Assembly: GCA_003485715.1 (NCBI GenBank)
Contig: DNIF01000096.1
Location: 1 to 5,365, forward strand
DNA: 5,365 nucleotides
Direction of reading: 5' to 3'
Source: Gammaproteobacteria bacterium
GTDB taxonomy: Bacteria > Pseudomonadota > Gammaproteobacteria > UBA7966
Shown: piece after piece, positions 1 to 5,322 of the stretch
Position numbering within the stretch: position 1 is the stretch's first letter
How the letters are laid out: every line of letters begins with the position of its first letter
Notes under the pieces: generated by a model
Told to the model about the DNA's origin: nothing
The model's input: only the letters and a program-made list of their open reading frames with translations
Databases searched by the model: none
Program-made: the position numbers and the translations under genes

Positions 1-307
1 CCGCCAGGATGGGGCTGCCGGCAGCCACGCGCCCGATGATGGGCAGGCCGTTGATGGGTAACCCCCGATCCGGATCGGACTGCAGTTCGGAGGTATCCCG
101 CAGCCGGATCCCACGCGCCGCACCGGGGATGAGTTCGATGGCGCCCTTGCGTGCCAGGACCCGCAGGTGCTCCTCCGCCGCATTGGCCGAGCGGAAGCCG
201 AGGGCGGCTGCGATCTCGGCGCGCGTGGGTGGACGCCCGTGGCTCGCCAGATGCTGGTGGATGAGGGTCAGGATCTGGGCCTGACGATCGGTGAGTCCTT
301 CGACCAT
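1..307 (-). CDS. lexA: LexA repressor, N-terminal part (cut by window edge)
   Basis: LexA is the SOS transcriptional repressor. It binds SOS boxes as a dimer and is inactivated by RecA-stimulated self-cleavage. The window holds the first 102 residues, starting MVEGLTDRQAQILTLI. The winged helix-turn-helix includes PPTRAEIAAALGFRS (about residues 26-40) and NAAEEHLRVLARKG (about 42-55), nearly identical to E. coli LexA. After a hinge of acidic and polar residues comes GRVAAGSP, which carries the Ala96-Gly97 cleavage bond. The Ser/Lys catalytic dyad lies outside the window. The ATG at 307 is supported by the family N-terminus and by a GAGG Shine-Dalgarno (317-320) nine bases upstream. An SOS box and promoter lie just upstream, so autoregulation is expected. 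The gene is separated from the upstream M48 protease gene by 135 bp containing a strong hairpin, so it is probably its own transcription unit. Confidence 0.96.
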   Translation of the reverse strand, partial: MVEGLTDRQAQILTLIHQHLASHGRPPTRAEIAAALGFRSANAAEEHLRVLARKGAIELIPGAARGIRLRDTSELQSDPDRGLPINGLPIIGRVAAGSPILA

Positions 308-333
308 GGACGGTGGCCTCGCGGCGGCGCTGG

Positions 334-357
334 ATGCCTGTATGAATGTACAGGCAT
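334..357 (-). promoter_or_regulatory. SOS box (LexA operator) of lexA
   Basis: The core CTGTATGAATGTACAG (338-353) fits the gammaproteobacterial LexA operator pattern CTG-N10-CAG with an AT-rich centre. The dyad is longer than the core: the arms ATGCCTGTA (334-342) and TACAGGCAT (349-357) are perfectly complementary over 9 bp around a 6-bp centre. It lies 26 bp upstream of the lexA start codon and covers the proposed -10 hexamer, so LexA binding should block its own promoter. Only one box is visible here, whereas E. coli lexA has two. Confidence 0.93.
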
Positions 358-372
358 TCGCTGCGTCGTCAA
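345..372 (-). promoter_or_regulatory. Sigma-70-type promoter of lexA
   Basis: Read on the minus strand, a -35 element TTGACG (372-367, five of six consensus bases) is followed by a 16-bp spacer and the -10 hexamer TACATT (350-345, four of six). The -10 lies inside the SOS box, the usual arrangement for a LexA-repressed promoter. Transcription would begin near 335-338, giving a 5' leader of about 30 bases with the GAGG ribosome binding site at 320-317. The assignment rests on motif match and position only. Confidence 0.7.
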
Positions 373-405
373 GCGCGCTTCCACTTCCGCCGCCATCGGC
401 ACGGT

Positions 406-436
406 CGCCTGCCCGGCGGCCGCAGCCGGGCAGGCG
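406..436 (-). terminator. Perfect 12-bp hairpin after the M48 gene, possible terminator
   Basis: The arms CGCCTGCCCGGC (406-417) and GCCGGGCAGGCG (425-436) are exact reverse complements around a 7-base loop. The hairpin begins 6 bases past the protease stop codon, where a transcript end is expected. No U-rich run follows the stem on either strand, so it is not a canonical intrinsic terminator. It could be a terminator of the type without a U-tract, or a 3'-end-protecting stem of the long operon mRNA. It lies upstream of the lexA promoter and so could insulate lexA from read-through. Confidence 0.6.
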
Positions 437-442
437 CAGACA

Positions 443-1330
443 TCAGGGCGCAAACAGGTGGGCGAGGTGTTCCCGGTAGCGCTCCTCCAGCAGGGGTTGC
501 CCGCTGTAGCGGTCGAAACGCCCGCGCATGAGCCGTTCCAGCCGCGCCAGACGCTCGCCGGCCGGCGGGTGGGTGCTGGCGAGCAGTTCCAGCCCCGCGG
601 CCGCATGCCCCATCTGGCCGATGCGCGCGAGCACACGCGGCAGGCCATAGGGCTCGTAACCCGCGCGCGTGGCGATGGTCACGCCGAGCTGATCCGCCTC
701 GAACTCATCCTCACGGTCGAGCCCTCGGGCCAGGAGCCCAAGCCCGCCGGAGATGAAGGGGCTGGCATCAAAGCCCTGACCGGCGATGGCACGGCCGGCG
801 ATCTCGCCGAGCAGTCCCCGTGCGGCCTGGGTGCGCAAGGCCTGCACGTGGTGGCGGGCCACCACGTGGCCGATCTCATGGGCCAGCACGCCGGCGAGCT
901 CTGCCTCGCTGCCGGCGATGCCGAGCAGGCCGCGGGTGACGAACACATAGCCGCCCGGGGCGGCGAAGGCGTTGATGTCCGGGTCGTCGAGGACGGCGAA
1001 GTGCCATTGCATGCCGGGGCGCCCCGACTGCAACGCACACCAGCGTCCGACCCGATTCACGTAGCGCTGCGCCGTTTCGTCGGCCAGCAGCGGTGCGGCA
1101 CCGAGCAGGCCGGCGGCCATGCCACGACCGATCAGGGCCTCCTCCGCCGGGGAGATGTCGCGCAGGGCCGTGATCAGCTTCTCGCCGGTACCGAGCACGC
1201 TGTCGAGATTGAGGCCATCGAGATTGAAACCATCGAGGTCGATGGCAGTGGCCATGCCAGCACCAGCGCCAAGGCCGAGTGCGAGCAGCAGGGCCGGGAC
1301 GGGGAAGGGGAAGCGGGTTCCGCGGGACAT
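443..1330 (-). CDS. Exported M48-family zinc metalloprotease (LoiP/BepA-like, no TPR domain)
   Basis: This 295-residue protein is a peptidase of family M48, a zinc metalloprotease probably acting in the periplasm on damaged or misassembled envelope proteins, as LoiP and BepA do in E. coli. Residues 1-29 form a Sec-type signal peptide (basic start, Leu/Ala core, ATA at 27-29). There is no lipobox cysteine. The catalytic signature HEIGH is at 151-155, with His151 and His155 as zinc ligands and Glu152 as catalytic base. The third ligand is Glu211 in EFEAD. INAFAAPGGYVFVTRGLL (119-136) precedes the active site, and the conserved THPP is at 253-256. The protein ends soon after the peptidase domain, so the TPR region of BepA is missing. 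The mature N-terminus carries three pentapeptide-like units (31-45). The ATG lies 10 bp after the preceding stop. The substrate is unknown. Confidence 0.92.
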   Translation of the reverse strand: MSRGTRFPFPVPALLLALGLGAGAGMATAIDLDGFNLDGLNLDSVLGTGEKLITALRDISPAEEALIGRGMAAGLLGAAPLLADETAQRYVNRVGRWCALQSGRPGMQWHFAVLDDPDINAFAAPGGYVFVTRGLLGIAGSEAELAGVLAHEIGHVVARHHVQALRTQAARGLLGEIAGRAIAGQGFDASPFISGGLGLLARGLDREDEFEADQLGVTIATRAGYEPYGLPRVLARIGQMGHAAAGLELLASTHPPAGERLARLERLMRGRFDRYSGQPLLEERYREHLAHLFAP

Positions 1331-1340
1331 GACCGTCTTC

Positions 1341-1745
1341 TCAGCGCGGGATCGTCAGGGGAAGCGGTTGCGGGACCAGACCTGCCGCATCGGCGAAATC
1401 GGCTGCCTCCGAACCACGCACGGCCAGTGTTTCCATCGCGCGCACCGCGGCTTCATCCGGGGTTGCTGCCGTGATCGCGCCCGCACCGAGCCCGCGCACG
1501 CCGATGGTGGCCGTGGCACCGCCGCTCGGACGCCGACGCGCGACGCCACCACCGAGTGCGCTGGTCACCGTGCGGAAGATGTTCGCCCAGCCACCCCCGG
1601 TTTCACGGGGCGGGGGCGGCTCGCTGCGCGGGGCCGGGGCCGTGCGAGGGGTCGTTGCCGGTTGCTGCCCGGCCGGCAGGTCGCCAGCGAGCGGCAGCAG
1701 CATCAGGGTGAGCACAAAGCACCCTGGCACCAGCCGTCTCAGCAT
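1341..1745 (-). CDS. Conserved hypothetical exported or membrane-anchored protein, partner gene of the M48 protease
   Basis: This is a 134-residue protein of unknown function. The N-terminus has Arg-Arg followed by a hydrophobic stretch (about residues 8-20), consistent with a Sec signal peptide or a membrane anchor. Cys9 lies too early in the hydrophobic stretch to be a lipobox cysteine. A Pro/Ala-rich low-complexity linker (about 28-48) follows, then a compact domain beginning near WANIFRTV (53-60) with the stretch ATIGVRGL (79-86). I recall similar small proteins, with VGVRG followed by an acidic Ala-rich helix, encoded beside M48 proteases in other proteobacteria, but could not search. 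The ATG at 1745 is chosen because it overlaps the dapE stop by 7 bp (ATGCTGA) and starts a plausible signal sequence. The frame stays open far upstream, but only as antisense-type read-through of dapE. The stop lies 10 bp before the protease start, suggesting a shared envelope role (inference). Confidence 0.78.
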   Translation of the reverse strand: MLRRLVPGCFVLTLMLLPLAGDLPAGQQPATTPRTAPAPRSEPPPPRETGGGWANIFRTVTSALGGGVARRRPSGGATATIGVRGLGAGAITAATPDEAAVRAMETLAVRGSEAADFADAAGLVPQPLPLTIPR

Positions 1746-2902
1746 GGCTCGGAACCCCGCAGCGCCGCGCCCCCAAACAGGCGCTCGAGCACGCCGGTGT
1801 GCACGGCGACCAGCGCTTCGAGCTCGTGCACGGGCACGCACTCGTTCACCTTGTGGATGGTGCTGTTCGTCGGACCCAGTTCCACCACTTCGGGGCAGAT
1901 GCGCGCGATGAAGCGGCCATCGGAGGTGCCACCACCAGTGGAGGCGCGCGGCCGGTGGCCGGTGACCTCGCAAAGGGCCGAGCCGACGCTGGCGAGCAGG
2001 GCGCCCTCGCGCGATACGAAGGGCAGGCCCGACAAGCGCCAGTCGAGGTGATAATCGAGCCGGTGCCGCCTGAGCAGTGCCTCCACGCGCTCCATCAGCC
2101 CCGCGGGCGTCTGCTCGGTGGAGAAGCGGAAGTTGAAGAGCAATTCGCACTGGCCCGGGATGACGTTATCCGCGCCGGTGCCGGCGTGGATGTTCGAGAT
2201 CTGCAAGCCGGTCGGCGGGAAATCGGCGTTGCCGGTGTCCCAGTCGATGGCCACCAGCTCGGCCAGCGCGGGGAGCCCCTGATGCACCGGGTTGCGTGCC
2301 AGGTGCGGGTAGGCCACATGGCCCTGCACGCCCTCGATCACCAGCCGGCCGTTGAGCGAACCGCGCCGCCCTTTCTTGATCACATCGCCGAAGCGTTCCT
2401 CGCTCGACGGCTCGCCGACGACGCAGTAATCGATCCGGCGACCGGCGGCGGACAGGCGATCCACCACCCGCACCGTGCCATCGATCGCGGCACCTTCCTC
2501 GTCGCTGGTGAGCAGGAAGGCGATGCGCCCGGGGTGTACCGGGTGCGCGCTGATCCAGCCCTCGACGGCCACCACCATGGCGGCGAGGCTGCCCTTCATG
2601 TCGGCGGCACCGCGGCCAAACAGCACGCCATCGCGCAGGACCGGCTCGAAGGGCGGCGTCAGCCAGGCCGATTCCGGCCCGCTCGGCACCACGTCGGTGT
2701 GGCCGGCGTAGACCAGGGTGGGGCCGGGCAGGCCGGCGTCGTGCTCGGCCCAGAGGTTGTCCACTTCGCCGAAGCGCAGACGCTCCACCCGGAAGCCGAC
2801 GCTGCTCAGGCGGGCGGCTATCGCGTCCTGGCAGCCAGCGTCGACTGGTGTCACCGAGCGGCGGGCGATGAGGTCGCAGGCGAGTTCCAGCACCGGACTC
2901 AT
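1739..2902 (-). CDS. dapE: Succinyl-diaminopimelate desuccinylase DapE
   Basis: DapE is a cytoplasmic di-zinc M20-family amidohydrolase. It converts N-succinyl-LL-2,6-diaminopimelate and water to LL-diaminopimelate and succinate, in the succinylase route to lysine and peptidoglycan meso-DAP. The length of 387 residues is normal (family about 375-380). The metal and catalytic residues are all present: His68 and Asp70 in YAGHTDVVP, Asp101 in GRGAADMKG, Glu135 and Glu136 in TSDEEG, Glu164 in VVGEPSS and His350 in NSTIHKVNE. STGGGTSDGRF (321-331) and KKGRRGSLNG (176-185) are further DapE signatures that separate it from ArgE. The ATG at 2902 overlaps the methyltransferase stop (ATGA) and has GGAAG five bases upstream. 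The C-terminal extension after residue 375 is short and overlaps the next gene by 7 bp. No lysine riboswitch is visible upstream, as the gene is internal to an operon. Confidence 0.97.
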   Translation of the reverse strand: MSPVLELACDLIARRSVTPVDAGCQDAIAARLSSVGFRVERLRFGEVDNLWAEHDAGLPGPTLVYAGHTDVVPSGPESAWLTPPFEPVLRDGVLFGRGAADMKGSLAAMVVAVEGWISAHPVHPGRIAFLLTSDEEGAAIDGTVRVVDRLSAAGRRIDYCVVGEPSSEERFGDVIKKGRRGSLNGRLVIEGVQGHVAYPHLARNPVHQGLPALAELVAIDWDTGNADFPPTGLQISNIHAGTGADNVIPGQCELLFNFRFSTEQTPAGLMERVEALLRRHRLDYHLDWRLSGLPFVSREGALLASVGSALCEVTGHRPRASTGGGTSDGRFIARICPEVVELGPTNSTIHKVNECVPVHELEALVAVHTGVLERLFGGAALRGSEPC

Positions 2903-3909
2903 GGCGTCTTCCGCTTGCGAGGACGTGTGGCGCGGACGGCGGTAGGCGCCGCGGCGACGGCAGGCGGCTCGGGGGTGCCTGCGTCGCGTGCGCCGACGGC
3001 CTCGGCCAGGCGTAGCCCGGCGATTGCGGCGTAGCCCGGGTCCTGCTCGATGCCGATGAAGCGGCGTCCGGTCGCGATGGCCGCCACGCCGGTGGTGCCA
3101 CTGCCCACGAAGGGGTCAAGCACCAGGGCCCCGGGATCGGTGCTGGCGAGCAGGGCGCGCTCAACCAGCGCCAGTGGCTTCTGCGTGGGGTGCCGACCGT
3201 GCCGACGTTCGCCGGCCCCAGCGGTCAGCAGGCGCCAGACGTTTTTCATCTGCCGGCCTCCGTTTGCCGTGCGCATGGCGGCGTAATGGAACACGTGCCG
3301 GGTCTGGCCTCGTGCGTCCGGTTTGACGGCCCAGAACACGATCTCCGTGGCATGGGTGAAGCAGCGGCAACCCAGATTGGGTGGCGGGTTGGGCTTCTCC
3401 CAGATGATATCGTTCAGCAGGCGAAAGCCGAGCCGTTGCAGCCAGCCACCGACCAGCAGATAGCCATGCAGCGTGCCGCTCACCCAGATGCTGCCGTGGG
3501 GTTTCAGCACGCGCCGGCATTCGGTGAGCCAGGCCTCGGTGAAGGCGTCGTCCGCGACCTGCCCGCGCGAGCGATCCCACGCCCCCTTGTTCACGCTGTC
3601 GCGCCGCCCCGAACGGCAGGTGCTGCCGTCGTTGGAGAGGAAGTAGGGCGGGTCGGTCCAGATGCAGTCCACGGATTCATCCGCCAGCCGCTTGAAGATC
3701 TCGGCCTGATCGCCCAGCCAGAGCTGGGCGGAACCGTCTTCGGCCGCCCAGTGGGCCGGGGGCATGCCGGCAGCCGGGTTATCCGTCGGTGGCGAAGGCG
3801 TGTCCGGCGCGTCCGTTGCTGAACTCAGCTCGTGGAGGGTGGGTGCACCGCCCGCCGCGCGAGTGAGGTCGGTAGCGCGAGGGCCGCGCGCCGGGCGGGA
3901 TTCAGTCAT
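2899..3909 (-). CDS. Beta-class DNA methyltransferase, DpnA (M2.DpnII)-like, probable N6-adenine
   Basis: This is a 336-residue AdoMet-dependent DNA amino-methyltransferase. The motif order is beta class: the catalytic motif IV TDPPY (85-89) comes first, then the AdoMet-binding motif I LDPFVGSGTTG (264-274), with HPTQKP at 240-245 just before it. Between them, NPPPNLGCRCFTHATE (174-189) matches what I recall of DpnA, the second S. pneumoniae DpnII methylase acting at GATC. HinfI/CcrM enzymes instead have NPMPNF and FTNAHE there. GATC specificity is therefore plausible but unproven. A 50-60-residue Ala/Pro-rich, probably disordered N-terminus and a basic C-terminal tail (RPRKRK) flank the domain. 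The ATG at 3909 is chosen because ATGACTGA overlaps the bolA stop. An in-frame ATG at 3927 lacks a ribosome binding site, and one at 3765 would remove the linker. No restriction endonuclease is encoded nearby. Confidence 0.9.
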   Translation of the reverse strand: MTESRPARGPRATDLTRAAGGAPTLHELSSATDAPDTPSPPTDNPAAGMPPAHWAAEDGSAQLWLGDQAEIFKRLADESVDCIWTDPPYFLSNDGSTCRSGRRDSVNKGAWDRSRGQVADDAFTEAWLTECRRVLKPHGSIWVSGTLHGYLLVGGWLQRLGFRLLNDIIWEKPNPPPNLGCRCFTHATEIVFWAVKPDARGQTRHVFHYAAMRTANGGRQMKNVWRLLTAGAGERRHGRHPTQKPLALVERALLASTDPGALVLDPFVGSGTTGVAAIATGRRFIGIEQDPGYAAIAGLRLAEAVGARDAGTPEPPAVAAAPTAVRATRPRKRKTP

Positions 3910-4183
3910 CTTCGAGGGATCGCGCATCGATGGACAGGGCGTGGATATCGGACTGCATGAGCGGGCCGAGGGCGCCGTAGACCAACCGATGGCGCGCCAC
4001 GGCGTTCAGACCGTGGAAGCGTGCGCTGCGGATGCTGAGCCGGTAGTGACCGCGCCCCGTCTGGGCACCGGCGTGACCGGCGTGCAGATGGCTCTCGTCG
4101 ATGAGTTCGATGAGGTCTGGTTCGAGTGCCGCGAGGGCGGAACGGATCTTCGCCATGCGATCGCTGTGCGGATGGTTGCTCAT
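3902..4183 (-). CDS. bolA: BolA family protein
   Basis: BolA proteins are small cytoplasmic partners of monothiol glutaredoxins that share a [2Fe-2S] cluster. E. coli BolA is also a stationary-phase and envelope-shape regulator with a KH-like fold. The 93-residue product covers the whole domain. LIDESHLHAGH (27-37) and VARHRLVYGALG (62-73) are core family signatures, and His65 in ARHR matches the conserved cluster-ligand histidine. IHALSIDA (80-87) forms the last strand. The sequence fits the BolA group better than the IbaG/YrbA group. The start at 4183 lies 24 bp after the yciI stop, with only a weak GGAA eight bases upstream. The stop overlaps the methyltransferase start, so the two are probably co-translated. 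Neighbours yciI and yciB fit the usual proteobacterial arrangement as I recall it. Confidence 0.94.
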   Translation of the reverse strand: MSNHPHSDRMAKIRSALAALEPDLIELIDESHLHAGHAGAQTGRGHYRLSIRSARFHGLNAVARHRLVYGALGPLMQSDIHALSIDARSLEDD

Positions 4184-4207
4184 CGTGCGGGTTCCGGCGG
4201 GACGCCC

Positions 4208-4507
4208 TCAGGGCAGGGTGCGGCGGAAGGGGCGCACCGTTACGCGCGCGTACACGCCGCCTTCGAGGAAGGGATCGGCACCGGCCCAGGCCTCGGCCTC
4301 GGCAAGGCTGTCGAAGGCGGCCACGATAAGGCTGCCGGTGAAGCCTGCGGGGCCCGGGTCCTCCGCATCGACCGCGGGAAAGGGACCGGCCAGCAGCAGC
4401 CGCCCGGCCTCATGGAGTTCCGTCAGACGGGCCAGATGCCGGGGCCGAAGTTCCTGCCGTTTCGGCAAGCTGTTGGCCGCGTCTTCACAGAGGATGGCGT
4501 AGTACAT
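4208..4507 (-). CDS. yciI: YciI family protein
   Basis: This is a 99-residue protein of the YciI family, a ferredoxin-like alpha/beta fold found alone or fused to other domains. Its cellular role is poorly defined, and an enzymatic role has been proposed from a conserved His-Asp pair. Visible features are the first strand MYYAILCED, the conserved His24 in RPRHLARL, the turn LLLAGPFPA (37-45), GFTGSLIVAAF (55-65) and the closing ADPFLEGGVYARV (77-89), where Asp78 and Pro79 are conserved. The length equals the stand-alone family form (about 95-100). The ATG at 4507 has a GGAG Shine-Dalgarno (4516-4513) at five-base spacing. It follows yciB after a 135-bp C-rich gap and precedes bolA by 24 bp, so it may be transcribed with bolA either from yciB read-through or from a start inside the gap. 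Confidence 0.94.
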   Translation of the reverse strand: MYYAILCEDAANSLPKRQELRPRHLARLTELHEAGRLLLAGPFPAVDAEDPGPAGFTGSLIVAAFDSLAEAEAWAGADPFLEGGVYARVTVRPFRRTLP

Positions 4508-4642
4508 GCGGGCTCCGGGTGGGCGAGTGGTTGGTCTGGCAGGGGGCGGGCAGGTGGACGGCAGTTGGCTGAGCGGTGGGTGGCGCTCGGTTGCTCGCGG
4601 GGTGTCGCGTCAATGCCGCTCGATGTGGGTCGCCTGGGCTGC
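4508..4642 (-). other. C-rich intergenic gap between yciB and yciI, candidate rut or G-quadruplex region
   Basis: The gap contains no gene or clear -10/-35 pair. In the transcribed sense, the segment 4560-4521 is strongly C-rich and G-poor (24 C and 6 G in 40 bases), the composition bias typical of Rho loading (rut) sites. The opposite plus strand correspondingly holds GGTTGGTCTGGCAGG (4529-4543), four GG tracts with loops of 2, 3 and 2 bases, which matches a two-tetrad G-quadruplex pattern. Either structure could reduce expression of the genes downstream of yciB. The functional reading is inference from composition alone. Confidence 0.35.
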
Positions 4643-5209
4643 TCACTGCGGGTCGTCACCGCCTTCCCGTGGCGCAGCCCCGACGCGGGCGAGCCAGACC
4701 CCTTGCAGCAGGGCGAAGAGCAGCGTCAGGCCAAAGACGCCGAAGAGCTTGAAGTTGACCCACACCGGCTCAGGGAAGCTGAACGCCACCCACAGATTGA
4801 GGCCGCCAAGCACGGTGAAATGCGCGACCCAGGCGAGGTTGAGGGCAGCCCACTGGCGCGCGGGCAGCACCAGGGCATGACCCAGCATGCGTTCGATGAG
4901 GGGGCGCGCGGTGAGATGGCTCGCCAGGAAGGCCAGTGCGAAGGCCCAGTTCACCAGTGTGGGCTTCCAGAGGAGGAAGCGTCTGTCGTTCAGAAACAGC
5001 GTGAGACCGCCCAGCACCACCATGAGGGCCAGCGTGACGAGGTGCATGCGCTCGACCTTGCGGGTGCTCACCCACACGAAGGCTACCTGCAACAGGCTGG
5101 CCACGATGGCGACGCCGGTGGCCACGAAGAAGCGCCGCTCGGGGTCGGGCGTCAGGTAATAGGCCACGAAGAAGGCGACGACCGGCAGCAGATCGACCAG
5201 TGCCTTCAC
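4643..5209 (-). CDS. yciB: Inner membrane-spanning protein YciB (intracellular septation protein A, IspZ)
   Basis: YciB is a polytopic inner membrane protein implicated in cell envelope synthesis and division-site function in enterics, where it interacts with elongation and division proteins. From the GTG start the product has 188 residues (E. coli YciB: 179). It aligns along its length: ALVDLLPVVAFFVAYY (3-18), RKVERM (50-55), GGLTLFLND (67-75), PLIERMLG (103-110), LNLAWV (123-128) and WVNFKLFG (150-157). Five to six hydrophobic segments are visible. The GTG at 5209 is preferred because GGAG lies eight bases upstream and the protein then begins (M)KALVDLLP like the family. An ATG at 5248 would add 13 non-conserved residues and has no Shine-Dalgarno. 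The acidic, polar C-terminus (EGGDDPQ) is probably cytoplasmic. It is the first gene of the minus-strand run. Confidence 0.95.
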   Translation of the reverse strand: MKALVDLLPVVAFFVAYYLTPDPERRFFVATGVAIVASLLQVAFVWVSTRKVERMHLVTLALMVVLGGLTLFLNDRRFLLWKPTLVNWAFALAFLASHLTARPLIERMLGHALVLPARQWAALNLAWVAHFTVLGGLNLWVAFSFPEPVWVNFKLFGVFGLTLLFALLQGVWLARVGAAPREGGDDPQ

Positions 5210-5285
5210 GGCCGGGGCTCCAGAGCTGGGGCGGTGTGGCAAATCCATGCCGCGACCGAGGCGATGTGGCCCTGCTCGCAGCGGC

Positions 5286-5294
5286 TGCTATCCT
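5286..5294 (+). promoter_or_regulatory. Candidate extended -10 promoter element for the divergent right-hand gene
   Basis: TGCTATCCT matches the extended -10 form TGN-TATNNT. It stands about 53 bases upstream of the GTG at 5347, inside the divergent intergenic region between yciB and the plus-strand gene. A -35 at 17-bp spacing (GTGGCC, 5266-5271) is poor, which extended -10 promoters can tolerate. The predicted transcription start is near 5301, so the leader would contain the CCCGGG inverted repeat. Support is motif and position only. Confidence 0.35.
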
Positions 5295-5300
5295 GCACCG

Positions 5301-5322
5301 CCCGGGCATTGCCGTACCCGGG
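5301..5322. repeat. CCCGGG inverted repeat in the divergent intergenic region
   Basis: Two copies of CCCGGG (5301-5306 and 5317-5322) are separated by 10 bases and can pair as a 6-bp G/C stem. Each copy is itself palindromic. The repeat lies between the candidate promoter and the Shine-Dalgarno of the plus-strand gene, about 90 bases upstream of yciB. It may be an operator or a leader hairpin, but in such GC-rich DNA a chance occurrence is quite possible. Confidence 0.35.

Noticed and set aside
308..442. Second SOS box upstream of lexA
   Set aside because: No other CTG-N10-CAG with an AT-rich centre occurs in the spacer.
167..1474. 435-codon open frame on the plus strand
   Set aside because: It lies antisense to the M48 protease and lexA start, has no recognisable domain, and is explained by high-GC codon bias; the minus strand carries HEIGH and LexA motifs.
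1746..2150. Longer N-terminus for the small protein upstream of the protease gene
   Set aside because: The frame is open through dapE, but the extension is Arg/Ala-rich out-of-frame sequence, and the signal-peptide start at 1745 overlapping the dapE stop is far more plausible.
1799..3034. 411-codon open frame on the plus strand
   Set aside because: It is the antisense shadow of dapE, whose zinc ligands are all intact on the minus strand.
2166..3164. 332-codon open frame on the minus strand in another phase
   Set aside because: It is an out-of-frame Arg/Pro/Ala-rich translation across dapE and the methyltransferase with no family features.
4423..4659. 78-codon minus-strand frame covering the yciB-yciI gap
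   Set aside because: It overlaps both neighbouring genes, is Pro/Arg-rich out-of-frame sequence, and has no Shine-Dalgarno, so it is not a convincing small gene.
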